From Chlorobiaceae bacterium (lineage in GTDB: Bacteria; Bacteroidota; Chlorobiia; Chlorobiales; Chlorobiaceae): 64,000 nucleotides of DNA. The notes under the pieces were generated by a model that ran no database searches, had not been told where the DNA came from, and saw only the letters and a list, made by a program, of their open reading frames with translations. The stretch covers positions 124,001 through 188,000 of the forward strand of contig JAAXXY010000001.1 in NCBI GenBank assembly GCA_013334225.1, read 5' to 3'. The position numbers and the translations under genes are program-made. This document shows, piece by piece, positions 1 through 7,165 of the stretch (its first letter is position 1; every line of letters begins with the position of its first letter).

Positions 1-1
1 T

Positions 2-391
2 GTTGCCGATGCCGTCATGGCGAGCAGCTGCATTCCCGGTATTTTCAAGCCGGTCCAATATTCGGATGCACTGCTTGTCGACGGTGTCCTGGTGGAAAAT
101 GTACCGGTTTCTCCCCTTTTTGAAGAGGGGGCTGAATCGGTCATCTGTGTCGATCTTCTTGCCTGTCACTCTTTCAATAAACCTGAAAATATTATCGGAG
201 TATTGCTGAATGCGTTTTACAGCGCGGTGACCAACACAACGTTAATACAGACAGAACGGGCTGATTTACGCATATGCCCGGATCTCTCTTTTTTCAATCT
301 TGTCGATACCCGCAGGGTTCCGGAGATAATGGAGGCAGGGTATCATTCGGCGCTTGCGGCGCTGAAAAACTGGATTGATATCGGAGAATGA
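2..391 (+). CDS. Patatin-like phospholipase, C-terminal part (5' cut by window edge)
   Basis: The reading frame is open from the first bases and ends at a TAA-type stop around 391, giving 129 residues of a longer protein. It begins with VADAVMASSCIPGIFKPV, which matches the part of bacterial patatin-like (RssA/YchK type) acyl hydrolases just before the catalytic Asp. The DGVLVENVP stretch that follows carries the Asp-Gly of the Ser-Asp dyad. The nucleophile motif GxSxG must lie upstream, outside the window. The family hydrolyses lipid acyl esters and is usually cytoplasmic or membrane-associated; the substrate cannot be told. The 449 bases downstream hold no gene, so this is the end of its transcription unit. 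Confidence 0.8.
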   Translation, partial: VADAVMASSCIPGIFKPVQYSDALLVDGVLVENVPVSPLFEEGAESVICVDLLACHSFNKPENIIGVLLNAFYSAVTNTTLIQTERADLRICPDLSFFNLVDTRRVPEIMEAGYHSALAALKNWIDIGE

Positions 392-840
392 TCCGGTAAG
401 TTTGGTTTTCTCTGCATGTTTTTTCGGAAGAACACGTCTAAAATGATGTAATACGATTCATTTTTCCGTGGCCATATTTCCTGAAAGACAAGATATACCG
501 GTCGTCCGAATCCGAACTTCATGTACAAGAGGTAATTGTGTGTCTTTTTGTTTCATTATCTGTTATACCTGTCTTTTCCTCGGGTTACTCGATCAGGAAA
601 TGCCGGTATACGTCCATTATTGCTTCAACAATTAAAAGTATCAATTGTATATGGCAGCTATGTTCCTTTCCCTGTCATTCTGAGTCTGGTGCACCCGGGC
701 GAAGAATCCATAACTTATTTTTCTGTAGAAAGATGGATTCTTCATTTCGCTGCGCTTAATTCAGAATGACCGTTCATTTTATTATGTCTCTTTGGTGCCT
801 GTTGTTTCAGGAGTATTAAACCTTAAAATGGAGCCATGTC
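392..840. other. Intergenic region with a palindromic repeat
   Basis: I see no credible gene here. Open frames are short and have no protein-like composition. The main structure is the palindromic repeat at 674-770. A GGAG at 831-834 lies just ahead of the next gene. Confidence 0.6.
674..770. repeat. Palindromic intergenic repeat, copy 1
   Basis: Two 37-base arms face each other: 674-710 begins GTCATTCTGAG and ends GAAGAATCCA, and 734-770 is nearly its reverse complement (TGGATTCTTC ... TCAGAATGAC). The outer 10 and inner 10 bases of the arms pair; the middle is less conserved, and a 23-base AT-rich loop separates them. A second copy with the same ends lies at 2664-2751. It has no coding capacity. 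The form fits a short non-autonomous interspersed element (REP or MITE-like). The CATTCTGAG / GAAGAATCC core is, as I recall, a common intergenic palindrome in Chlorobi and Bacteroidetes genomes. Confidence 0.75.
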
Positions 841-1308
841 ATGCCAATCCGCAAATTGAGAGAATTTCTTGACAGCCATGGAGTGAAATATTTTGTGGTC
901 AGTCACTCGCGCGCCTATACAGCTCTGGAAATAGCCGCTGTTTCTCATGTTCCCGGAAAGGAACTGGCCAAAACGGTGATGGTGATCATTGACGGTAAAA
1001 TGGCTATGGTTGTCCTGCCGGCATCCCGTCAGCTAGACTTCGACCTGTTGCGCCAGGCGACCGGTGCCCGTGATGTTGAACTTGCAAGCGAGCGTGAATT
1101 TGCAGATCTCTTTCCTGATTGCGAGATAGGCGCAATGCCTCCTTTCGGAAATCTCTATGGCATGGACGTGTATGTTTCGGAAGAGCTGGAAGATGATGAA
1201 GAAATTTCTTTCAATGCCGGTGCTCTCACGGAGCTTATGCGCCTTCCCTATAACCAGTTCAGGAAGCTGGTGCATCCCAGAGTGGCAAAACTGTCCCGCA
1301 AGTTTTGA
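841..1308 (+). CDS. YbaK/ProX-type aminoacyl-tRNA deacylase
   Basis: This 155-residue protein is a single YbaK / prolyl-tRNA synthetase-associated editing domain (PF04073). The family hydrolyses mischarged tRNA, mostly Cys- or Ala-tRNA(Pro), in the cytoplasm. Supporting stretches are the TALEIAAVSHVPGKELAKTV region with the conserved Lys, and GAMPPFGN near residue 100, the usual substrate-pocket loop of the family. Length fits a free-standing editing factor. A GGAG lies 6 bases before the ATG. It stands alone, between a repeat-bearing gap and the glycosyltransferase gene. Which tRNA it edits cannot be decided from sequence. Confidence 0.88.
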   Translation: MPIRKLREFLDSHGVKYFVVSHSRAYTALEIAAVSHVPGKELAKTVMVIIDGKMAMVVLPASRQLDFDLLRQATGARDVELASEREFADLFPDCEIGAMPPFGNLYGMDVYVSEELEDDEEISFNAGALTELMRLPYNQFRKLVHPRVAKLSRKF

Positions 1309-1428
1309 AATGATGGTCCGGGCACAATGGATTTGTCCATGGAAATGTTACCTTAGCTTCATCATTGCCCGTTCTGCCGTGAGGCGTTTATGGCATTGTT
1401 TGCATGATAACAGATTTGTCTGTCTTTT

Positions 1429-2601
1429 ATGAAGATTGCCTTGTACGCGGGTACTTATGTCAAAGACAAGGACGGCGCGGTAAAATCCATCTATCAGCTT
1501 GTTTCTTCATTCAGGAAAAACGGCCATACCGTTGTTGTATGGTCACCTGATATTTCGGCCCAGGGTAACCAAAACGGAATAACGGTACACAAAATGCCTT
1601 CCGTGCCACTTCCGGTTTATCCTGATTATAAACTTGGGTTTTTCAACAAGGAAACAAGAAAACAGCTTGACGTTTTTGCTCCCGATATCGTTCATATTTC
1701 GACACCCGATATCATAGGCAGGAGATTTCTGCTTTACGCGAAAGCGAATTCCATTCCTGTCGCATCCGCCTTCCATACTGATTTTCCTTCCTATCTGCAT
1801 TACTATCGGCTCGGTTTTACTGAAAAAATGGTATGGAAATATCTGGTTTGGTTCTACAACACCTGTGACATCGTTCTGGCACCCAGTCATAGCGTATTGC
1901 GCAAACTTGAAGCCAAAAAGATCAGAAATGTCGAAATCTGGTCACGGGGAATAGACCGGGAACTGTTCGATCCTCTGCGCCGGTCGGAGAAACTTCGCGG
2001 TAAATGGAATGCTTCCGGCAGAACGGTTTTTGTTTATGCAGGACGTTTTGTGCCATATAAGGATATTGAGATTGTCATGCAGGTCTATGCACGGTTCATG
2101 CAGGAGGGCAAAAGCGATCGTGTCCGATTTGTGATGATCGGTTCCGGTCCCGGAGAGGAAGAAATGAAACGGAGAATGCCGGATGCCGTATTTACCGGTT
2201 ATCTGACCGGAACCGATCTTCCTGAGGCTTATGCAAGCGGCGATGTTTTCTTTTTTCCATCATCGACCGAAGCATTCTGCAATGTCGCACTTGAGGCCAT
2301 AGCTTCAGGTCTTCCTTCCATTGTCTCGGAGATCGGAGGATGCAGGGAACTTGTCGAGAAATCGGGAGCAGGTCTCGTAGCTCCGGCCGGTGATGTCGAT
2401 TGTTTTTACCGTCAATGCCTGAGCTTTCTCGAGGACCGGGAAAAATACCTGGACATGCGGTTGAAAGGCCTTGCCTTTGCAGAGAAGAAATCATGGGCTG
2501 CGGTGAACGGGGCGTTGATAGCCCGATACCTTGAGCTGACCGCTAAAGTTGCCGGATCTGCAGTTGCGCCGTTGAAGGAAGATTTTCAGGATTTCCGCTG
2601 A
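1429..2601 (+). CDS. GT4 family glycosyltransferase
   Basis: A 390-residue GT-B glycosyltransferase of family 4. The N-terminal Rossmann half includes the glycine-rich start (IALYAGTYVKDKDGAVKS, residues 3-20) and APDIVHISTPD near 85-94. The C-terminal nucleotide-sugar half has YAGRFVPYKDIE (203-214) and the E-x7-E motif with E281 and E289 in SSTEAFCNVALEAIASGLP. SRGID at 172-176 is typical of the SqdX / GDP-mannose alpha-mannosyltransferase branch, so a glycolipid or lipid-linked acceptor is likely, but donor and acceptor cannot be named. The ATG has no clear Shine-Dalgarno. It is not in an operon with neighbours. Confidence 0.85.
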   Translation: MKIALYAGTYVKDKDGAVKSIYQLVSSFRKNGHTVVVWSPDISAQGNQNGITVHKMPSVPLPVYPDYKLGFFNKETRKQLDVFAPDIVHISTPDIIGRRFLLYAKANSIPVASAFHTDFPSYLHYYRLGFTEKMVWKYLVWFYNTCDIVLAPSHSVLRKLEAKKIRNVEIWSRGIDRELFDPLRRSEKLRGKWNASGRTVFVYAGRFVPYKDIEIVMQVYARFMQEGKSDRVRFVMIGSGPGEEEMKRRMPDAVFTGYLTGTDLPEAYASGDVFFFPSSTEAFCNVALEAIASGLPSIVSEIGGCRELVEKSGAGLVAPAGDVDCFYRQCLSFLEDREKYLDMRLKGLAFAEKKSWAAVNGALIARYLELTAKVAGSAVAPLKEDFQDFR

Positions 2602-2916
2602 TAACCAGGCATTTTTATGTTTTTTTCATACTCCATCGAACAGCCCGGTTTTTCTTTTTTCGTGTCATTCCGCAATGAAGCGTAGCGAAATGAAGAATAC
2701 ATTTTATTACTATACAATAATTTATGGATTCTTCGCTTTGCTCAGAATGATAAAATCAGAGCTATTATTGCTAACCAGGATTGTCATTTTTAATCGCCGG
2801 AATAATAATTGAGGCATACAAACATCCGGAAGGAATGATGCGGTTGCTCCGGGATGCTGTAATAGTTACTTTTCAATGATAGTATTTTGGCGATATAAAA
2901 CTAAAACCCGGCAGCC
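2602..2916. other. Intergenic region with second palindromic repeat
   Basis: No gene is visible in these 315 bases. The palindromic repeat lies at 2664-2751. The remaining sequence (2760-2916) is AT-rich and probably holds the promoter of the SIMPL gene, but I cannot point to convincing boxes. Confidence 0.5.
2664..2751. repeat. Palindromic intergenic repeat, copy 2
   Basis: The left arm starts GTCATTC at 2664 and carries AGCGAAATGAAGAAT (2684-2698). The right arm reads TGGATTCTTCGCTTTGCTCAGAATGAT-like sequence at 2725-2751. Ends and inner box match the copy at 674-770, and the loop is again AT-rich. The left arm here resembles the right arm of copy 1 in reverse complement (GCGAAATGAAGAAT), which suggests the two arms interconvert or the element sits in either orientation. 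No coding capacity. Confidence 0.7.
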
Positions 2917-3636
2917 ATGAATACCAAACGTACTCAGGAAGCATTCATTCTCGGATCTCTTCTCTGTTTCGGGCTGATCGTCATGGGTTTTCTCCTGTCC
3001 CAGTCAATCACCAGGTTCAAGGCGCTTGAGCGGATAGTTTCGGTAAAAGGACTTTCAGAAAGGGATGTACCGGCGGATGTTGCCATCTGGCCGATCAAAT
3101 TCGAAGTGGCTGCCGATGATCTGCAATCGGTTGTTTCATCGATAGAGGAAAAAAACGCGGTTGTTCTCGGTTTTCTCAACAAAAACGGTTTTGACCCGAA
3201 GGATATATCTGTATCCGCTCCGGCAATCATAGACCGCCAGGCCCAGGGGTACGGTGAAGGCAACCGTTTCAGCCTCCGTTATGCAGGAAGCTCGACTATC
3301 AGTGTCTATACCAGAAACGTTGAGCTTGTCCGGCAGACCATCAAGAAACTTGTCGAACTTGGCAAGATGGGCGTTGCGATTTCAGGCGAAAACTACGATG
3401 CCAAGACGGAATTTCTGTTTACCGGCCTGAACAGTCTGAAGCCGGTCATGATCGAGGAGGCCACCAACAATGCAAGGACAGTCGCCCAGAAATTCGCCAC
3501 AGATTCGAAGAGCCGGCTCGGCAAGATAAAAAGCGCAACACAAGGACAGTTCACGATCGAGAACAGGGACAGCAATACTCCGTATATCAAGAAAGTCCGT
3601 GTGGTATCAACACTGGAGTACTATCTGTCCGATTGA
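2917..3636 (+). CDS. SIMPL domain protein (DUF541), membrane-anchored
   Basis: 239 residues with one hydrophobic segment at about 9-29 (LGSLLCFGLIVMGFLLSQ) serving as signal anchor, followed by a SIMPL/DUF541 domain. The domain starts with VSVKGLSERDVPADVA, the usual 'G.a...p D.a' opening of the family, and ends with VRVVSTLEYYL. SIMPL proteins (BP26/OMP28-like) are periplasmic or envelope proteins without an agreed biochemical function. A second member lies at 11620-12366, with only the domain in common. No Shine-Dalgarno is visible before the ATG. A 9-bp inverted repeat follows the stop at 3664-3693. Confidence 0.85.
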   Translation: MNTKRTQEAFILGSLLCFGLIVMGFLLSQSITRFKALERIVSVKGLSERDVPADVAIWPIKFEVAADDLQSVVSSIEEKNAVVLGFLNKNGFDPKDISVSAPAIIDRQAQGYGEGNRFSLRYAGSSTISVYTRNVELVRQTIKKLVELGKMGVAISGENYDAKTEFLFTGLNSLKPVMIEEATNNARTVAQKFATDSKSRLGKIKSATQGQFTIENRDSNTPYIKKVRVVSTLEYYLSD

Positions 3637-3645
3637 CGATTTTTC

Positions 3646-3828
3646 TCAACTCATCCACCTGATCGTTACGGTTTGTTCCCCGTCACCGTAACGCATCATG
3701 AAATAGCCTTTTAAGGTTTTTGCTACGGCTATGCCTATCCGTCCGGCGACATGAATTTCCGTTGCGGAAACGATGGGTTCACTGCCGTTATCCGTAATAC
3801 TCATGATCCATTCCATCGGGGACAGCAT
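3646..3828 (-). CDS. Possible small hypothetical protein, 60 residues
   Basis: A minus-strand frame of 60 residues starting at an ATG preceded by GAGGGGGAA (a good Shine-Dalgarno, 3-4 bases away). Composition is protein-like (MEWIMSITDNGSEPIVSATE near the start). I do not recognise it. The same frame stays open for about 21 more codons upstream and still looks protein-like (DILNLVRNTEKEGE), up to a stop inside a T/A homopolymer at 3889-3900, but no start codon is available there. It may be the intact small gene or the tail of a gene broken at the homopolymer. Its 3' end overlaps the 9-bp inverted repeat at 3664-3693. Confidence 0.4.
   Translation of the reverse strand: MLSPMEWIMSITDNGSEPIVSATEIHVAGRIGIAVAKTLKGYFMMRYGDGEQTVTIRWMS
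3664..3693. terminator. 9-bp inverted repeat after the SIMPL gene
   Basis: CGTTACGGT (3664-3672) pairs perfectly with ACCGTAACG (3685-3693) around a 12-base loop. It starts 28 bases after the SIMPL stop. There is no T-run on either side, so a factor-independent terminator is uncertain; it could be a 3'-end hairpin or simply part of the small minus-strand gene. Confidence 0.4.
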
Positions 3829-4010
3829 TTCCCCCTCTTTTTCGGTATTGCGGACAAGGTTCAGGATGTCATCATTTACATCCGCTTTTTTTTAAAAAAA
3901 TCTGCAGCGGACAGGCAGATATTAAGGAGTTTTTTTTGTTGGAAGTTAAAAGAAAAAATCAACCCGTTTTTATTCGGGGTCATTCATTAACGATCATGCC
4001 GGAAGCACAT

Positions 4011-4910
4011 ATGAAAGCAGGTTTTGTAGGTCTGGGAAAAATGGGGTTCAGTATCGTGCGGCATTTTCTCGAATGCGGTCATGAAGCAGTTGTTTTCGAC
4101 GTTTCGCAGGATGCAGTAACCGGCCTTGCGGAACACGGGGCCCAAGCTGCGGGTTCGCTTCGGGAACTTGTCGTGGAATTGGCATCTCCAAGGATCATCT
4201 GGATGATGGTACCTGCCGGAAAACCGGTCGATTCCACCATCGGGCAGTTTATGGAGCTTCTTGAGCCGGGTGATGTAGTTGTAGACGGAGGGAACTCGCA
4301 CTATACCGATTCCATGCGGCGTGCTGTTGAACTCGCCGAATCCGGGGTCCGCTTTCTCGATGCAGGAACCAGCGGAGGTCTCGAAGGAGCCCGGCAAGGC
4401 GCATGTGTCATGATTGGAGGTGAGAGGAGCGCGTTTGAACTGGTCGAACCCATTCTGAAAGATATATGCGTCGATAACGGGTATGCCTATCTTGGGTATT
4501 CAGGTTCGGGACATTATGCGAAAATGGTGCACAACGGTATCGAGTACGGAATGATGCAGGCAATGGGCGAAGGCTTCAATCTGCTTTCATCGAGTGAATT
4601 TGATTTCAGCCTCGAAGAGGTCGCAAGGGTCTGGTCGAACGGCTCCGTTATCCGGGGCTGGCTGATGGAGCTTGCAGTGCGTGCATTTAATAAAGATCCG
4701 AAACTCGACTATCTCAGCGGAAGGATCGCCGATTCAGGCGAAGGCCGCTGGACTATCGAAGCTGCTCTCGAGCAGGAGGTTTCAATTCCCGTTATTGCGG
4801 AATCCCTTTTCAGCCGTTATCGATCCCGTTCGGAAAACAATCTCTCAGACCGGCTTGTCGCGGCGCTGCGCCATGAATTCGGTGGCCATGCTTTTTCAGG
4901 AAAACAATAA
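4011..4910 (+). CDS. gnd: 6-phosphogluconate dehydrogenase, decarboxylating (short NAD-type)
   Basis: Oxidatively decarboxylates 6-phosphogluconate to ribulose 5-phosphate. The 299-residue length is that of the short, usually NAD-preferring class (YqeC/GndA type) rather than the 470-residue NADP enzyme. The dinucleotide fold opens with GLGKMG (7-12). The substrate motifs GNSHYTDSMRR and TSGGLEGARQGACVMIGG are present, as is the catalytic Lys of GHYAKMVHNGIEYG. I chose the ATG at 4011 because GGAAG lies 5 bases upstream and the protein then starts at the Rossmann strand; longer versions from 3936 (TTG) or 3996 add residues not typical of the family. It is followed 12 bases later by zwf. Confidence 0.93.
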   Translation: MKAGFVGLGKMGFSIVRHFLECGHEAVVFDVSQDAVTGLAEHGAQAAGSLRELVVELASPRIIWMMVPAGKPVDSTIGQFMELLEPGDVVVDGGNSHYTDSMRRAVELAESGVRFLDAGTSGGLEGARQGACVMIGGERSAFELVEPILKDICVDNGYAYLGYSGSGHYAKMVHNGIEYGMMQAMGEGFNLLSSSEFDFSLEEVARVWSNGSVIRGWLMELAVRAFNKDPKLDYLSGRIADSGEGRWTIEAALEQEVSIPVIAESLFSRYRSRSENNLSDRLVAALRHEFGGHAFSGKQ

Positions 4911-4922
4911 CCAGGGGACCAT

Positions 4923-6359
4923 ATGCCGGTAAAACCTCTCAATTGCACGATCGTTATTTTCGGCGCCAGGAGCGATCTCGCTTCCAGGAAACTTTTTCCC
5001 GCTCTTTATGATCTTGCCGCATGGGGGCATCTTCCGCATGACTATCTGATTCTCGGGGTCGGGCGCGTGCCCGTTTCCGATGAGGAGTTCAGGCAGCAGG
5101 TCAAAAACAAGCTGGCGATGTTCTCACCTGAATCCCTGCAGCATGGTGATTATTCTACGGCATTTTTTGAACGGCTTCGCTATGTAAAAGCGGATTTCAT
5201 GAAAGCCGATGACTATAGCCTCCTTCAGCAGAAACTCGGGGAGATTGCGCGAGAAAAATCCGAAGTTGCCAATGTGCTCTTTTATCTCTCAACTCCCCCT
5301 GGACTTGCACCAGTCATCGTAAGGAATCTCGAACATGCGGGCCTCGGGGGTAAAATGTCAAATCTCGGCGGATGGCGTAAAATAGTCATAGAAAAACCAT
5401 ACGGTATCAATCTTGAAACGGCCCGCGAACTGAACGCTGTTGTTGGAGATGTTTTCAGGGAAGCGCAGGTGTTTCGCATCGATCACTATCTCGGCAAGGA
5501 AACGGTTCAGAACATTCTGGTTTTCCGTTTCTCAAACGGGATTTTCGAGCCCCTTTGGAACAGGCATTTCATTGCAAATGTATCCATTACCATTTCAGAG
5601 GACTTCGGTATACGTGACCGCGGGGCTTTTTACGAGGAGACCGGGTTGCTTCGGGACATATTCCAGAACCATGCACTGCAGCTTCTTGCCGCTGTCGCCA
5701 TGGAGCCACCTGTCGATCTTTCAGCCGATGCCGTAAGAGATGAAAAAGCGAAGCTGCTCCGCTCCATAAGGCGGCTTTCTCCTGAAAATACAGGCAATTC
5801 TCTGGTGCTTGGGCAGTATGAAGGATACCGTTCCGAAAAAAACGTAGCGCCTGATTCCGTGGTTGAGACATTTGCGGCAGTAAAGATTTATATCGACAAC
5901 TGGAGATGGAAAAATGTGCCTTTTTTCATTAAAGCCGGAAAGAACCTCGCAGAAACTATGACTGAAATTGTGGTGACCTTCAATTGTCCTCCCCAGAATT
6001 TTTTCGGTCCAGCCGAAAGCTGCAGTTATACCGCCAACCAGGTGATTTTCAGGATTCAACCGGAAGAAACGATTTCCATCCGGTTTGGTGCAAAACGTCC
6101 CGGTGAATCCCTGATTACCGATCCGGTCTATATGAAATTCGATTACCGCTCCTCATTTTCAGAAAAAGGGCTGACTGCTTATCACCGTCTGCTGCTCGAT
6201 GCGATTGCCGGAGAGCAGATGAATTTTATCCGCCAGGACAGTGTCGAGTACTCCTGGGCGATTGTGGATGCTATCAGGGAAGCTGCTGGAGGCAAACCGC
6301 CGGAGCCCTATCCCGTGCACTCCCGGGGGCCGGAATCCGTGGAGCATCTCTACGGCTGA
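4923..6359 (+). CDS. zwf: Glucose-6-phosphate 1-dehydrogenase
   Basis: First enzyme of the oxidative pentose phosphate pathway: oxidises glucose 6-phosphate to 6-phosphogluconolactone. 478 residues, the normal length. The coenzyme motif reads [11 protein letters not shown] at about 14-24, a variant of the usual GASGDLxxRKL. The substrate-binding active-site signature RIDHYLGKE, with its conserved His and Lys, is at about 182-190. It lies 12 bases after gnd and is surely cotranscribed with it. Its last 10 bases overlap the 3' end of the convergent pgl gene. The variant coenzyme motif may affect NAD/NADP choice; that is inference. Confidence 0.95.
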   Translation: MPVKPLNCTIVIFGARSDLASRKLFPALYDLAAWGHLPHDYLILGVGRVPVSDEEFRQQVKNKLAMFSPESLQHGDYSTAFFERLRYVKADFMKADDYSLLQQKLGEIAREKSEVANVLFYLSTPPGLAPVIVRNLEHAGLGGKMSNLGGWRKIVIEKPYGINLETARELNAVVGDVFREAQVFRIDHYLGKETVQNILVFRFSNGIFEPLWNRHFIANVSITISEDFGIRDRGAFYEETGLLRDIFQNHALQLLAAVAMEPPVDLSADAVRDEKAKLLRSIRRLSPENTGNSLVLGQYEGYRSEKNVAPDSVVETFAAVKIYIDNWRWKNVPFFIKAGKNLAETMTEIVVTFNCPPQNFFGPAESCSYTANQVIFRIQPEETISIRFGAKRPGESLITDPVYMKFDYRSSFSEKGLTAYHRLLLDAIAGEQMNFIRQDSVEYSWAIVDAIREAAGGKPPEPYPVHSRGPESVEHLYG

Positions 6360-7165
6360 GCACAGTACCAGTAAAGATTTCCACTGGAAGGTTTTACACG
6401 GCTTGCGGGCACCTTGTTTTCCGTTCCGAGGAATATTTTTTCTGAAAGGAGCGCTTTTTTCGAACCTGTGGTGAAAAACAGGATGTTCCGCGCATGATTT
6501 ATTACCGGAAGGGACATCGTCAGCCGTTTTACACGCGGTTCTGTATCTGCCGGTGCATCGACGGCAAGCACCCATCTTCGGGATTCATGAAGCGCCGCTG
6601 TATTGTCAGGGAACAATGATGCTATATGACCGTCCTCGCCCATACCGAGAAGGACAAGGTCGAAAACCGGAAAACGTGCCGGATTTTCTGCATTTTCAAT
6701 ATGAAAAAAATTCCTGAGCGTCTGCTCGTAAGATGCTGCCGCTTCTGAGTATGGTTCCCGGTCAGCGGGCATCCTGAAGATGTGGCTTTCTTGCGGGTGC
6801 GAGTGATTCAGCAATGTTTCTTCCGCCATACGGTAATTGCTGTGATGATGACCGGGAGGTACGCAACGTTCATCCCCCCAGAACATCCAGGTATTCTCCC
6901 AGGGCATGCTCAGGAGATCTTTGTCTCCATGGTTTTTGTGCAATCCGGGCACTTCCAATCCGTAACGAGCCGACAATTGTGTCGATATCCCTTTCGAGAT
7001 CAGAAGATAAAGCGGTCGTGGAGAATTGCCTCCTGAAAGGACCATTGAAAATCTTCCACGATTGTGTATTGACCGAAAGGCGATCGAGAAGACGAGAGCG
7101 GCTGCGTGTTCCGTGATTTCTTTTTCATTGCCGCAGTAACGGAATGTCCGGGTTGGTTCGTTCAT
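6350..7165 (-). CDS. pgl: 6-phosphogluconolactonase
   Basis: Hydrolyses 6-phosphogluconolactone, the step between Zwf and Gnd. 271 residues of the DevB/NagB-like family. Visible motifs are [19 protein letters not shown] in the first half and [15 protein letters not shown] in the second, which form the phosphosugar pocket. The ATG at 7165 overlaps the tkt stop as ATGA (4 bases), so it is translationally coupled to tkt; a longer open frame upstream lies within tkt and is not the real start. The stop overlaps zwf by 10 bases in convergent orientation. Confidence 0.92.
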   Translation of the reverse strand: MNEPTRTFRYCGNEKEITEHAAALVFSIAFRSIHNRGRFSMVLSGGNSPRPLYLLISKGISTQLSARYGLEVPGLHKNHGDKDLLSMPWENTWMFWGDERCVPPGHHHSNYRMAEETLLNHSHPQESHIFRMPADREPYSEAAASYEQTLRNFFHIENAENPARFPVFDLVLLGMGEDGHIASLFPDNTAALHESRRWVLAVDAPADTEPRVKRLTMSLPVINHARNILFFTTGSKKALLSEKIFLGTENKVPASRVKPSSGNLYWYCAQP

